Shown here: positions 8,759 through 17,899 of the stretch, one piece after another
Layout: each line of letters begins with the position of its first letter
Position numbering within the stretch: the stretch's first letter is position 1
Assembly (NCBI RefSeq): GCF_007971025.1
Contig: NZ_CP042436.1
Coordinates: 4,836,001-4,900,000 of the forward strand
Reading direction: 5' to 3'
Source: Mucilaginibacter ginsenosidivorans
GTDB taxonomy: Bacteria; Bacteroidota; Bacteroidia; Sphingobacteriales; Sphingobacteriaceae
DNA length: 64,000 nucleotides
Position numbers and translations under genes: made by a program
The notes under the pieces: generated by a model
The model's database searches: none
The model's input: only the letters and a program-made list of their open reading frames with translations
What the model was told of the DNA's origin: nothing

Positions 8759-9460
8759 TCATAGCAGGCTCTGATCCGAAAAACTCATGTAGCCGTTATC
8801 CGTGATGATAAGATGATCGAATATCTGGATGTCCAATAATCGCCCGGCCGACCTAAGCTGTTTGGTTAGGTCGATATCCAATTGACTTGGCTTCAGGTTG
8901 CCTGAGGGGTGATTGTGTACCAGGATGATACCTGTAGCATGTTGCTGCAAAGCTATACTGAAAATGATCTTCGGGTCGGCGATAGTAGCCGTCAGGCCGC
9001 CTTTACTGATCAATTCTTTCGATAATACTTTACTGGATTGCCCCAGCAGGATGATCCAGAATTCCTCGTGATTCAGGTCGAGCATATGACGGCGCATCAG
9101 GTTCCAGGCATCCTTGCTGCCACGGATAAATTCGGCGGGCTTCTCTTCGGTTTCGCTTCGCCGGCGGCCTACCTCCAGCGCAGCAATAATGGAGATAGCC
9201 TTAGCTTCGCCAATGCCGCGAAAATTGCAAAGTTCGGCTATTGTGGCCTTGGCCAGTTTGTTCAGGTCGTTATCGTAATGATGCAGGATGCGCTTACTCA
9301 ACTCAACCGCCGATTCGCTGTCATTCCCCGACCCGATCAGGATAGCCATCAGTTCTGCATCTGTAAGTGCCCGCCGACCCTGTGCGCTTAACTTTTCGCG
9401 GGGGCGGTCCTCTTCCGCCCATGCTTTAATGCTGATCTTGGTTTCGTAAGGTTTCGACAC
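8759..9460 (-). CDS. radC: RadC family protein (JAB/MPN metal-binding domain)
   Basis: 233 residues. The N-terminal half contains a helix-hairpin-helix-like segment (FRGIGEAKA, about 80-88). The C-terminal half is a JAB1/MPN domain with the signature H182-N-H184-PSG and D195. RadC proteins were named for DNA repair, but the biochemical role remains unsettled; the metal site is intact here. It is a single gene, reading away from rpsT and toward pheT. Confidence 0.93.
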   Translation of the reverse strand: MSKPYETKISIKAWAEEDRPREKLSAQGRRALTDAELMAILIGSGNDSESAVELSKRILHHYDNDLNKLAKATIAELCNFRGIGEAKAISIIAALEVGRRRSETEEKPAEFIRGSKDAWNLMRRHMLDLNHEEFWIILLGQSSKVLSKELISKGGLTATIADPKIIFSIALQQHATGIILVHNHPSGNLKPSQLDIDLTKQLRSAGRLLDIQIFDHLIITDNGYMSFSDQSLL

Positions 9461-9750
9461 GATTGAATGATTATAATGATTCTGTGGATAGCTGTAATCC
9501 TTCCAAAGCTATCGAATCCATCAATTGTGTCCAAAAATAATATCTCCATGCCCCAAACCGGCAAAACAGGGTTAACATGGTTAACACATTTTTACCTATT
9601 TTATAGTTATTTATTTGATAATCAATTAATTAACTTTTAAACGTGTTAACCATAAAATGGCGCTTCGTTTCACTGGTCATTGGTGCATTTACAAATCATT
9701 TTTGTTAAAAAGCACGATCGACAAAGAATTAGAAATTCTGGTTCAAACAA
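9461..9750. other. Intergenic region with a GTTAAC inverted repeat
   Basis: No ORF is credible here. ATGGTTAACAC (9577-9587) is repeated inverted as GTGTTAACCAT (9643-9653) around an AT-rich 55-base centre. Its position upstream of radC suggests a regulatory site, but nothing identifies the protein that would bind it. Confidence 0.45.
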
Positions 9751-9780
9751 AAAGGCGATAGGTTCGCACCTATCGCCTTT
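9751..9780 (-). terminator. rpsT terminator
   Basis: A 13-bp perfect stem (9751-9763 with 9768-9780) around a 4-base loop is followed on the minus strand by a T run (TTTTTG). It lies 25 bases after the rpsT stop and is a textbook intrinsic terminator. Confidence 0.9.
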
Positions 9781-9804
9781 CTAAAAAAGAATGATCTTTT
9801 TATA

Positions 9805-10059
9805 TTATTTCAGACCGTTAACAAATTTGGTCAGCTTTGATTTATTGTTCGAAGCTTTGTTTTTGTGGATAACATTCTTCTTAGCCAAACGGTCAAGCAT
9901 CGAGATCACCTTGGTCAAAAGCGGAGCAGCTTCAGCTTTTGTAGCTGTGCCTCTCAATTTTTTGATTGCGTTCCTGGTGGTTTTAGCCTGGTACCTGTTG
10001 CGCAGACGCTTCGCAGCATTTGCCCTGATCCTTTTTATTGATGATTTATGATTTGCCAT
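9805..10059 (-). CDS. rpsT: 30S ribosomal protein S20
   Basis: 84 residues, the usual size. It starts MANHKSSIKRIR and is rich in Lys, Arg and Ala, with the family's helical pattern (AAKRLRNRYQ, NAIKKLRG). S20 binds 16S rRNA early in small-subunit assembly. It is monocistronic, between its own promoter (10093-10124) and a strong terminator (9751-9780). Confidence 0.97.
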   Translation of the reverse strand: MANHKSSIKRIRANAAKRLRNRYQAKTTRNAIKKLRGTATKAEAAPLLTKVISMLDRLAKKNVIHKNKASNNKSKLTKFVNGLK

Positions 10060-10092
10060 TTTAGCTAATTCTTCTTTTTATTTTTCGGACTG

Positions 10093-10124
10093 CAAATATA
10101 GAGTGATTTTTTTATAATGTCAAA
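10093..10124 (-). promoter_or_regulatory. rpsT promoter (TTTG-N20-TATATTTG)
   Basis: On the minus strand TTTG (10121-10124) and TATATTTG (10093-10100) are 20 bases apart, matching the Bacteroidota primary sigma-factor consensus at both boxes. The start codon is about 33 bases further on. Confidence 0.75.
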
Positions 10125-10162
10125 TGGGATGTGAAATTTTGTTTGAAGGCTGAAATGTTACA

Positions 10163-10232
10163 AAGTTGGAAAGTTGCTTAGTACCTATAAACAATAACCT
10201 TTCAACATTCCAGCCTTACAACTTTCCAACTT
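10163..10232. repeat. 14-bp inverted repeat upstream of the phospholipase-like gene
   Basis: AAGTTGGAAAGTTG (10163-10176) is inverted at 10219-10232. Outside it, AGGCTG and CAGCCT also pair, so the stem continues with interruptions. The arm itself is built of a repeated word (AGTTGGAA / AGTTG). It lies between two divergent genes, so it is not a simple terminator. Confidence 0.65.
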
Positions 10233-10251
10233 AAAAAGGCATATTTGATTA

Positions 10252-11211
10252 TTGAAATCGTTGATCCGAACCTTTATTGCGCTGACAGCATTGCTTACCT
10301 GTTCGTCCTGGGGATTTTTCGCGCACAGGCGGATAAACCACGTGGCTGTATTTACTTTACCCAGGGCCATGTCAGGCTTTTACGAAGCAAATATCGATTT
10401 CATTACCGAACACGCCATTGACCCGGACAAACGAAGGTATGTAGACTCTCTTGAAGCGCCGCGGCACTTTTTCGACGCTGACCATTACGGCAAAAGACCA
10501 TTCATGAAGATGCCGGTAAAATGGAAAGAAGCCGCCAGGAAATACTCAGAAGATACTTTAAAGAAATACGGCACGGTTCCATGGGAGATGCAATATCAAT
10601 ATTATCGCCTGGTAGATGCATTTAAAAAGCACGATACCACCGGCATATTAAAAACCTCGGCAAACCTGGGCCATTATATTGCCGATGCACATGTACCGCT
10701 TCACCTTACTCAAAACTACGACGGGCAAACCACAAACCAGGCCGGTATCCATGCACTCTGGGAAAGCTGCATACCCGAACTATTCAGCGACAAATACAAT
10801 TACTATGTGGGTAAGGCAAGATATATTGAAAACCCGCTGAACGAGGCTTTCAAAATTTGCCGCGCCTCTTTTGCCTGTGTGGATTCGGTACTTCGGTTTG
10901 AAAAAAACATCGACAAAAACTTTCCGGCGGATAAGAAATATGTCATGCTGAAGCGCAACGGAAAAATGATGAAAGATTACTCCGAAGCCTATGCCAAAGC
11001 TTACCAGGCAGCATTAAAAGGGATGGTCGAAAGGCGCATGCGGTCGTCCATATTGTCAGTCGGCAGCTTTTGGTATTCGGCCTGGGTAGATGCCGGGCAG
11101 CCCGATCTGAATAAACTTATCGCAAAACCACCGACACCGGAAGAAAGGAAAAAGATCCGGCAGGAAGCCATTTTGTACAAAGCCGGAAAAATACTTACCT
11201 TAAACCATTGA
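10252..11211 (+). CDS. Secreted zinc-dependent phospholipase C / S1-P1 nuclease-like protein
   Basis: 319 residues. A TTG start is chosen because it gives an immediate signal peptide (about 1-19) that would leave W20 as mature residue 1. In this fold the N-terminal Trp and nearby His bind zinc. Further zinc-site segments follow: H25, the DADHYG motif near 83-88, and NLGHYIADAHVPLH near 140-153, then a YDGQTTNQAGIHALWES segment. This is an extracytoplasmic esterase of the trinuclear-zinc family; lipid versus nucleic acid as substrate cannot be told. The TMEM175-like gene begins one base after its stop, so the two probably share a transcript. Confidence 0.85.
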   Translation: MKSLIRTFIALTALLTCSSWGFFAHRRINHVAVFTLPRAMSGFYEANIDFITEHAIDPDKRRYVDSLEAPRHFFDADHYGKRPFMKMPVKWKEAARKYSEDTLKKYGTVPWEMQYQYYRLVDAFKKHDTTGILKTSANLGHYIADAHVPLHLTQNYDGQTTNQAGIHALWESCIPELFSDKYNYYVGKARYIENPLNEAFKICRASFACVDSVLRFEKNIDKNFPADKKYVMLKRNGKMMKDYSEAYAKAYQAALKGMVERRMRSSILSVGSFWYSAWVDAGQPDLNKLIAKPPTPEERKKIRQEAILYKAGKILTLNH

Positions 11212-11212
11212 T

Positions 11213-11941
11213 ATGTTCCGGAAAAAAGCAGCCACACTCAGTAAAAAAACTATCCGCTGGCGCAGCCATGAGCCTGGTCGTCTCGAAACGTTCAGCGATG
11301 CCGTGTTTGCATTTGCGGTTACGCTCATCATCGTATCGCTCGAGGTGCCCAAGTCTTTTGATGAGCTTTTTGAAACCATGAAGGGCTTTGTTGCATTCGG
11401 CGTTTGTTTTGCGCTGCTCTTCCTTATCTGGAACAATCAAAACATATTTTTCAGACGCTATGGCATTGTGGATGCCTATACCACATTCCTTAATGCCGTG
11501 CTGTTATTTGTTGTGCTGACCTACACTTATCCGCTCAAATTCCTTTTTACGCTTGTTTTCTCGAGCGATAATACCTATCTCAGCAACGGGGTAAAGTTGT
11601 CAATGATCCGCACCGACCAGGTACCCACGCTCTTATATGTTTACAATTTAGGATATGTGCTTATCTATTTCCTGTTTTACCTGATGTACCGGCACGCACA
11701 AAGCCACGAAAAAAAGCTGGAGCTTACGCCTTTTGAATTGTTCGAGACCAGGAGCCAAATGTACATCAACCTGCTAAATGTGATGATAGGCTTGCTGGCC
11801 ATGCTCATTACCACGGTACTACCTCCAAATATCAAGGGAGCCTCCGGTTATGTTTACTTTCTGCTGGCTGTCGTTTATCCCTTGTTTTTCAGCATAAGGG
11901 GCAAAAGATCACGAAAGCTTTTCGGGGTAGTTATCGATTAG
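11213..11941 (+). CDS. TMEM175-like (DUF1211) potassium channel family protein
   Basis: 242 residues with six hydrophobic helices. Helix 1 carries the family filter motif FSDAVFAFAVTL (about residues 27-38) preceded by an Arg three residues before the FSD. Bacterial TMEM175 proteins form tetrameric K+-selective leak channels. It begins one base after the phospholipase-like stop codon and its 3' end overlaps the convergent DedA gene by 11 bases. Confidence 0.85.
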   Translation: MFRKKAATLSKKTIRWRSHEPGRLETFSDAVFAFAVTLIIVSLEVPKSFDELFETMKGFVAFGVCFALLFLIWNNQNIFFRRYGIVDAYTTFLNAVLLFVVLTYTYPLKFLFTLVFSSDNTYLSNGVKLSMIRTDQVPTLLYVYNLGYVLIYFLFYLMYRHAQSHEKKLELTPFELFETRSQMYINLLNVMIGLLAMLITTVLPPNIKGASGYVYFLLAVVYPLFFSIRGKRSRKLFGVVID

Positions 11942-12587
11942 CGGCCTTTTTCGTTACCCGGTTATTGACGGCGGCGATAATTGGCGGCAAAACCGAAACA
12001 ATGATTATCGCAACCGCTATCAGCGAGAAATGAGCTTTAAAGAAAGGCACATTGCCAAGCAGATACCCTGTAAAAAGGAAAACCAATATCCATGACGCCC
12101 CGCCGATAATATTGTACAGGCTGTAGCGCAGCATAGGCATACGCCCCACCCCTGCTACAAAGGGCGCTATGGTGCGGATGATAGGCATAAAACGACTGAA
12201 GATAACCGCCTTGCCTCCGTGCTTATCAAAAAAAGCCTGGGTTTGCAGGTAGTAATCCAGTTTCAGTATTTTATTCTCGGGCTTAAATACTTTGGGACCA
12301 AGATAATTGCCAACAAGGTAGTTGACCGTATTACCCGTGAACGCGGCAACGATAAGTATCAGCGCAAGCAGGTAAATATTAAGCCCGGTATTTCCGGCCG
12401 CGATCAAAGCTCCTGCTGCAAACAGCAGTGAATCGCCCGGCAAAAATGGGGTAACAACAAAGCCCGTCTCAGCAAAAATAATGGCAAATAATATAAGGTA
12501 AGTAAGCGTATGATATTGACTGATGATGTCAGCCAGGTGCTTGTCAATATGAAGGATAAAGTCGATCAGGCTTTTTACTACTTCCAA
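11931..12587 (-). CDS. DedA family membrane protein
   Basis: 218 residues with about five membrane helices. DedA hallmarks are ETGFVVTPFLPGDSLLFAAGAL (near 40-61, so E and PGDS are present) and the cytoplasmic loop FSRFMPIIRTIAPFVAGVGRM near 131-151, including the conserved FxRF and R residues. DedA proteins are linked to undecaprenyl-phosphate or phospholipid flipping and to proton-motive-force balance. It is monocistronic and convergent with the channel gene. Confidence 0.93.
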   Translation of the reverse strand: MEVVKSLIDFILHIDKHLADIISQYHTLTYLILFAIIFAETGFVVTPFLPGDSLLFAAGALIAAGNTGLNIYLLALILIVAAFTGNTVNYLVGNYLGPKVFKPENKILKLDYYLQTQAFFDKHGGKAVIFSRFMPIIRTIAPFVAGVGRMPMLRYSLYNIIGGASWILVFLFTGYLLGNVPFFKAHFSLIAVAIIIVSVLPPIIAAVNNRVTKKAANR

Positions 12588-12626
12588 TTTTTTGAGATTT
12601 TGGCAAAAATATAAATTAAAACGGGA

Positions 12627-13364
12627 TTATTTATTGGTGATGGTGCCCATGCCGAATGCGAGGCTGTCGGTGTGGCCGGCTACACCGTAGGAGTAAATGG
12701 TATAAAGCCGTCCGTCCTGGATGGTCACATTCTGCTCCGAACCGATCACTCCCGTAGAGGTCCCCTGGCTGTAGACATTAAAATTATAACTGCCTGCCGG
12801 CAACTCCATGTAAGGTGTAACAATATTATACTTAGCATTCGAGAACGCCAGCCTGTCGTTGGCCCACAGGTCAAATGCGCCCGATAACGGCGAAGCATTC
12901 AAAAACCTTACCTTCCCCCGGCCGGTTGTTGGCGCAGATGAAGTATCCGTCAGGAAAACACGGTTAATACTGCTGTCGGAAAGCAGCCCGGTTACGAATA
13001 GGGTATATCTCAGGTTAGGTTTCAGCGTATCGCTCATGCTCAAGATATTGCCCTGTACAGTAATTATAGTACCTGCGGTTTGATTAGGTGACGACCTGAT
13101 CTGGAACGGCGGATTGATCGAACTGAGGTAAAAATAGCCTGAGGGCCTTGGATAATAAAAATTGGCATTATTGTAAATCCTATAGTTAATATACAAGCTA
13201 ATTGGCCCCAGGCTGGGGCTAAGATTTACTACCTGGTATTGTATATTTTGTGAGCTGGCATTGACCGAAGTTTTGCCGCAGGACGAAATAAACGGAACAG
13301 CAAAAGCCCCCATTATAAACAGGATGATCAAAACCTTTACACCACCGCTATGCTTCTTTTTCAT
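12627..13364 (-). CDS. DUF4397 domain lipoprotein (second of a tandem pair)
   Basis: 245 residues. An N-terminal hydrophobic segment (about 9-25) ends in a lipobox (FISSCGK), so it is a predicted lipoprotein. The rest is beta-rich, with the DUF4397 pattern VRFLNASPLSGAFDLWAND near residue 152, repeated more weakly in the N-terminal half. DUF4397 proteins are extracellular immunoglobulin-like domains of unknown role. It lies 2 bases after the paralogous gene 13367-14062, so both are co-transcribed. Confidence 0.85.
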   Translation of the reverse strand: MKKKHSGGVKVLIILFIMGAFAVPFISSCGKTSVNASSQNIQYQVVNLSPSLGPISLYINYRIYNNANFYYPRPSGYFYLSSINPPFQIRSSPNQTAGTIITVQGNILSMSDTLKPNLRYTLFVTGLLSDSSINRVFLTDTSSAPTTGRGKVRFLNASPLSGAFDLWANDRLAFSNAKYNIVTPYMELPAGSYNFNVYSQGTSTGVIGSEQNVTIQDGRLYTIYSYGVAGHTDSLAFGMGTITNK

Positions 13365-13366
13365 TC

Positions 13367-14062
13367 TTAATTATAATTCAAGGTAACGCCTAAGTTAAGC
13401 GCCGTATTTCCCGAACCGCCCTTTTTCCCTTTGGCGTAGAACGTGTACGATCGCCCGGCGACGAGTGGATAGTGACCGCTCACAAGCGGCTCTGCGGAAC
13501 CTGATTGGTATAAGGCAATTGCTTTTAAGCCGCTAACACCCACAGGTCGAAAATCGCTGGTATCGGTAAATGCCTTATTACTAAACTTTAATGTATCTCC
13601 GACAGCAAAATCAAGGCTCCCGCTATTGGGCGAAGCATTTACGAATCTCACTAAACAGGTGTCCGTCCGGTTTTCCGGTCGCAGCGCGTCTTTTATATAA
13701 AACGCATGGGCGGCTGTGTCGTCGGTTATGAATAACGAATAATAATGGTGTGCTTCAAGATCCAATGGAATGCTGAATAGTTGCTGCACCACGCTGGTAG
13801 CGGGGTCGAACGCCTTTTTTACCTGGTAAGTTTGTGTCCCCGTAGGAACATAATAGTAACCCGATGAGCCCCCCGGGTACAAATTCGAATTATTATTCAG
13901 GCGTGTACCGTTCAGGTAATAATTGATAGTATTGGTTGAAGCATTGACAATATTCAGGCTGTCGGCAAGGGTTACAGCAACGGGCACATCGCCGCTTTTT
14001 TTACAGGACGCAAAAGCAGCTATAAGGGCAACAAGGAACAAGCCTGTTATACGGATATTCAT
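13367..14062 (-). CDS. DUF4397 domain lipoprotein (first of a tandem pair)
   Basis: 231 residues with a lipobox (FASCKK, Cys near residue 20). The motif VRFVNASPNSGSLDFAVGD near residue 138 matches that of the neighbouring protein (VRFLNASP..SGAFDLW), so the pair arose by tandem duplication. The proteins are probably anchored in the outer membrane, facing outward or into the periplasm. Function is unknown. This is the promoter-proximal gene of the two. Confidence 0.85.
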   Translation of the reverse strand: MNIRITGLFLVALIAAFASCKKSGDVPVAVTLADSLNIVNASTNTINYYLNGTRLNNNSNLYPGGSSGYYYVPTGTQTYQVKKAFDPATSVVQQLFSIPLDLEAHHYYSLFITDDTAAHAFYIKDALRPENRTDTCLVRFVNASPNSGSLDFAVGDTLKFSNKAFTDTSDFRPVGVSGLKAIALYQSGSAEPLVSGHYPLVAGRSYTFYAKGKKGGSGNTALNLGVTLNYN

Positions 14063-14121
14063 ACCTGTTAAATGCTATTATAACTTGTTATCTGTTCATT
14101 TGTTATTTGGTCGAACAAAAA

Positions 14122-14143
14122 AGTCCGGTTTGTACACCGGACT
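14122..14143 (-). terminator. dnaN terminator
   Basis: AGTCCGGT (14122-14129) pairs with ACCGGACT (14136-14143) around a 6-base loop; on the minus strand it is followed by TTTTTTG. It lies 32 bases beyond the dnaN stop codon. Confidence 0.85.
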
Positions 14144-14175
14144 CTGGATTTGGATTTATAATTTAAGTTTACAAC

Positions 14176-15300
14176 TTAAGCATAACTATTAAGCATTACC
14201 GGCATCACCAGCATCAGCACATCTTCATTCTCATCACCTGCAACAGGCAGCAACAGGCCGGCACGGTTTGGTGTCGACATTTCAAGCACAACTTCTTCGC
14301 TGCCCAGGTTTTTCAGCATCTCTATCAAAAACCGTGCATTAAACCCGATCTCGATATCCTCACCATCATACTGGCAGCTTAAACGCTCATGCGCTTCGTT
14401 GGCAAAATCAATATCTTCCGAAGATATATTCAGTTCGCTGCCGTTGATCTTCAGTCTTACCTGGTGCGTGGTTTTGTTGGCGTAAATGGCCACGCGGTTA
14501 AGCGAACCCAGGAACGATTGCCTGTCGATGATCAGTTTATTCGGATTGTTTTGCGGTATTACCGCTTCATAATCCGGGTAACGCTCGTCTATCAAACGGC
14601 AAACAAGGTTGATATTACTGAATTTAAAGAACGCACTTGTGCTGTTATACTCTACCGAAACATTGATATCCTCGGAAGGCAATGCCGATTTAAGCAAATT
14701 TAAAGCTTTTTTTGGCAAAATAAACGAGGCGGTGCTTGCAGCTTTTGCATCCTTACGACGGTAACGAACCAGTTTATGAGCATCAGTTGCCACAAAAGTG
14801 ATATACTGGCTTGATAGCTGGCAGTAAACCCCCGTCATAGCCGGGCGAAGCTCATCGTTGCTTACCGCGAAGATAGTTTTGTTAATCGCCTCCGCCAATA
14901 CCGAAGCCGGCAGGTTAACCGACGACGCATTTTCCACAACCGGTATTTTCGGGAAATCCTCGCCGTTCTCGCCGCTCAGTTTGTATTTACCGTCGCCCGC
15001 GTTTATTTCAATGGCAAAAGTGCTGTCGTCAATATTAAAAGCAATAGGCTGCTCGGGCAGCGACTTCAGGGTATCAAGCAGTATGCGCGAAGGTATGGCG
15101 ATGCGGCCGTTCTCCTTGGCCTCCACCGTCAGCGAGGTGGTCATACTGGTCTGCAGATCAGTGGCAGAAATGGTTAAGTTCCCATCCTTTATCTCAAATA
15201 AAAAATTCTCCAATATGGGCAAAACTGTGCTGTTGCTCAGTGCCCCGCTTACGGCCTGCAGTTGCTTGAGTAATGTGGATGTTGAAACTATAAATCTCAT
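14176..15300 (-). CDS. dnaN: DNA polymerase III beta (sliding clamp) subunit
   Basis: 374 residues, full length, three repeated clamp domains. The N-terminus (MRFIVSTSTLLKQLQAVSGAL), the LPILENFLFEI segment and the C-terminal LMPVMLNSYA end are diagnostic (this last PVM-like end lies at the subunit interface). The clamp tethers polymerase to DNA. Here dnaN is not next to dnaA or recF, which is usual in this phylum. It has its own terminator and a -7 box at 15322-15329. Confidence 0.97.
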   Translation of the reverse strand: MRFIVSTSTLLKQLQAVSGALSNSTVLPILENFLFEIKDGNLTISATDLQTSMTTSLTVEAKENGRIAIPSRILLDTLKSLPEQPIAFNIDDSTFAIEINAGDGKYKLSGENGEDFPKIPVVENASSVNLPASVLAEAINKTIFAVSNDELRPAMTGVYCQLSSQYITFVATDAHKLVRYRRKDAKAASTASFILPKKALNLLKSALPSEDINVSVEYNSTSAFFKFSNINLVCRLIDERYPDYEAVIPQNNPNKLIIDRQSFLGSLNRVAIYANKTTHQVRLKINGSELNISSEDIDFANEAHERLSCQYDGEDIEIGFNARFLIEMLKNLGSEEVVLEMSTPNRAGLLLPVAGDENEDVLMLVMPVMLNSYA

Positions 15301-15321
15301 AAGTGAATAGTATTAATCAAC

Positions 15322-15329
15322 CAAAAGTA
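15322..15329 (-). promoter_or_regulatory. dnaN -7 promoter box (TACTTTTG)
   Basis: TACTTTTG on the minus strand matches TAnnTTTG, 22 bases before the dnaN ATG. Its -33 region would fall inside the end of the gldFG gene. Confidence 0.5.
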
Positions 15330-15335
15330 TAAAAA

Positions 15336-17735
15336 TTAATGAGCATACTTTCTTCTGCGAATATAATGTTGAAAAATAGCAAATATTAACACAAACGCCA
15401 AGGGAACGGCATTATTTATCACCTGCCAGTACAGCTTTTCGCTTCGTATTTTTGCCCTGTCGAGCAGGCGTATCTTTATCTCTTTTGTGCGCAGTTCTAT
15501 CAGGCCCGAATCGTCGGTCATATAGTCGGCAATATTAAGCAGAAGATTCTTGTTGCCGTAAGTTTGCTGGGTGTAACGGTCGTAGCCCAAAGGATATACC
15601 GACCCGTCCTGCCCTACCTGGTTTTTAAAAATATCGCCGTCGCTTATCACGATCATTTTAGTCGGCTTGCTTTCGGGCAGCGACTCCATTTTATCTGTTA
15701 ATCCTTCGGGCTGCGGCCTGTTCAGAAAATCTGATTTGAACTTCCCTCCCAGTAACACCCCAACAGTTTTCGGTTCGTTGATAAACTGCTTCGGATCGGG
15801 TTCCTGCTCCAGTGCCTGCAGCGACAACAGGTACGGCGCCGAAAATTTCTTATTATGGATAGATGAACTGAGCAGGATAGTCTTTTTTATTCCTTTAACC
15901 CCAATGGTATCGATGGTGCTTACAAACTCGGTGCGGATGCCATCCAGGTCTTTCACCACAGGATTTTTGGATTGCGGGATAATGACGGGAAAGAACAGCC
16001 AGGGTGCGTTTTGTATCTGCGGCTGCCCGCCAACATTGCCGGTGACAACGGGTATGGAAGCGCAGCTCATATCTGCTATCAAATCATAGTTGATACGCAC
16101 GCCGTAAACAAATAGCTGATCATCCAAATTCAGTTGCTTGGGGAATGATAGTTGCTCGTTGCCATGTCCTTTCAAACTATCAAGTTCGGCGCTTACCTGG
16201 TCTATCGTCCATAATACCTTACCGCCCCGCATTACATACTGGTCTATTTTAAATTTCTCGAGCTCAGTAAACGGTTTATCAGGTTTTGGGATAACCAGCA
16301 TGCGCAGGTGCATCAAAGCTTCGAAAGGAATGGTTTTCAGATCGACCCGCCCTACAACAAAACCATTGGCTAAAGAACGCATGGCATCGTTCAGCTGGCG
16401 GTCGTTCAATTCATTATGCCCTTCGGTAAACCCGATCAATGGCTTGCCGCCGCTGGTGATCTTCCTGATGGCCGATGCAAAATTATATTCAAGGTTTTGT
16501 ATCGAATTTTTGGCTACTTCTTCTTCGGATAAACCGATACGTGACTGTAATAAGTTTACGGCGATGCTTTGCCCCTTGTATTCAACCAGTGCCTCGGGAA
16601 AGATCATGATCTGAGAAAGCCCGTTATCCGTTTTTATGCTGAAAGGCTGCCCGCTGATGCCTCTCGCATCAAGCGAGTCATAGATAGCCTTTTGCTGATC
16701 GTCGGAAAGGTTTTTGATATTTTCTATCGGGTCGACAAAGTCAAAATGCAAATTGCCGTGCGAGTATGCCTGCAAATCGCTCAGCATATCGCGGGTGGCA
16801 CGCTGAAGGCTCTTCATCCAGCTTTGAAAGCTTTTTCCCTTCAGGTAAACCGTCACCTTAACTTCCTGGTGCAGGTTACTCATTACCTGCCGGGTCACGG
16901 GCGACAGGGTGAACCTCTTCTCCTTCGTAAAGTCGATGCGTGTAAAGCTTAAGGTCGACAGATATCCAACTACGACAATAACTGCCAGTACTATCAGGGT
17001 GCCTTTTTTGCCCTTTTGCCGCTGTGTTTTGATCACCATTAAGGTAAAGCCAATAAATAGCGCACTAAGGCATAAAAAATAAGCCAGGTCGCGGGTATCC
17101 AGTACGCCACGGCTCACCGAGTCGTAATGATTGGTAATGCCCAGGCTTTCCAAACCTAAGTTCTGGAGCGATAACAAGGTGCTTAACGAATCAAAACCAG
17201 TATAAAAGAAGAAGCACAGGAATACCGCGATGGTAAAGGCAATAATTTGATTTTTGCTGATGGACGAGGCGAAAAGCCCTATCGCCGCGAAAGACGACCC
17301 CAATAAGAACAGGCCGATATAAGAGCCTATAACCGCACCGCTATCGATATTGCCCTGCGGGTTACCCAGGTGGTAAACTGTATAATAATAAACCAGCGTT
17401 GGCAGCAGTGCGAAAAGCACCAATAGTACACAGGCGAAGAATTTGCCAAGTACAATTTGTCCGTCTGTCAGCGGGCGTGTGAGCAATAGTTCGAAGGTTC
17501 CTTCCTTGCGTTCCTCGGCAAGTGAGCGCATAGTAATGGCCGGAATAAGGAACATGAACAGGTATGGCGCGGTACTGAAAAGGCTGTCCAACCCTGCGTA
17601 ACCATATTCAAGAATGCTCGATTCGGGGAATACCCACAGGAACAGGCCCAGCACCAATAAAAATACACCAATGGTTACGTATGCTACGAGCGAGCTGAGG
17701 TAGGATGTGATCTCCTTCTTTAGAATGCTATACAC
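15336..17735 (-). CDS. Fused GldF-GldG gliding-motility ABC transporter protein
   Basis: 799 residues. Residues about 1-240 are GldF: an ABC-2-type permease with six helices and the MRSLAEERKEGTFELLLTRPL signature (about 68-88). Residues about 245-799 are GldG: a membrane helix, a large extracytoplasmic domain (starting near DFTKEKRFTLSPVTRQV) and a C-terminal membrane helix (about 773-793). In Flavobacterium GldF (about 240 residues) and GldG (about 560) are separate; here one continuous frame covers both with no stop at the junction. With GldA (20450-21157, 2.7 kb away) they would form the ABC complex needed for gliding or an allied secretion role. Confidence 0.9.
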   Translation of the reverse strand: MYSILKKEITSYLSSLVAYVTIGVFLLVLGLFLWVFPESSILEYGYAGLDSLFSTAPYLFMFLIPAITMRSLAEERKEGTFELLLTRPLTDGQIVLGKFFACVLLVLFALLPTLVYYYTVYHLGNPQGNIDSGAVIGSYIGLFLLGSSFAAIGLFASSISKNQIIAFTIAVFLCFFFYTGFDSLSTLLSLQNLGLESLGITNHYDSVSRGVLDTRDLAYFLCLSALFIGFTLMVIKTQRQKGKKGTLIVLAVIVVVGYLSTLSFTRIDFTKEKRFTLSPVTRQVMSNLHQEVKVTVYLKGKSFQSWMKSLQRATRDMLSDLQAYSHGNLHFDFVDPIENIKNLSDDQQKAIYDSLDARGISGQPFSIKTDNGLSQIMIFPEALVEYKGQSIAVNLLQSRIGLSEEEVAKNSIQNLEYNFASAIRKITSGGKPLIGFTEGHNELNDRQLNDAMRSLANGFVVGRVDLKTIPFEALMHLRMLVIPKPDKPFTELEKFKIDQYVMRGGKVLWTIDQVSAELDSLKGHGNEQLSFPKQLNLDDQLFVYGVRINYDLIADMSCASIPVVTGNVGGQPQIQNAPWLFFPVIIPQSKNPVVKDLDGIRTEFVSTIDTIGVKGIKKTILLSSSIHNKKFSAPYLLSLQALEQEPDPKQFINEPKTVGVLLGGKFKSDFLNRPQPEGLTDKMESLPESKPTKMIVISDGDIFKNQVGQDGSVYPLGYDRYTQQTYGNKNLLLNIADYMTDDSGLIELRTKEIKIRLLDRAKIRSEKLYWQVINNAVPLAFVLIFAIFQHYIRRRKYAH

Positions 17736-17788
17736 TGCGAAATTAACGGCTGTAAGGTGCCGAAATTACAATATTATTTGGGATTGTG

Positions 17789-17876
17789 AAAGGAGGGTAT
17801 TGAGCAGAAAGCCAAAAGGTGAAAGCATTTTATAATATGATCTAAACCTTCTGTTTTGATCTTTTAGCTTTCTGCT
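17789..17876. repeat. Imperfect inverted repeat at a gene boundary
   Basis: The words AGCAGAAAGC and AAAAGG near 17799-17819 recur inverted near 17858-17876 (CTTTT, GCTTTCTGCT). This gives an interrupted long stem between the gldFG start and the downstream end of the lipoprotein gene at 17900. It fits the boundary-hairpin class and may end the lipoprotein transcript. Confidence 0.5.
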
Positions 17877-17899
17877 TAAAAACGCAGCAACTTATACAG

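Noticed and set aside
9751..9780. GGTTCGCACC looking like a tRNA T-arm
   Set aside because: It is the loop of the rpsT terminator; no acceptor stem or anticodon arm surrounds it.
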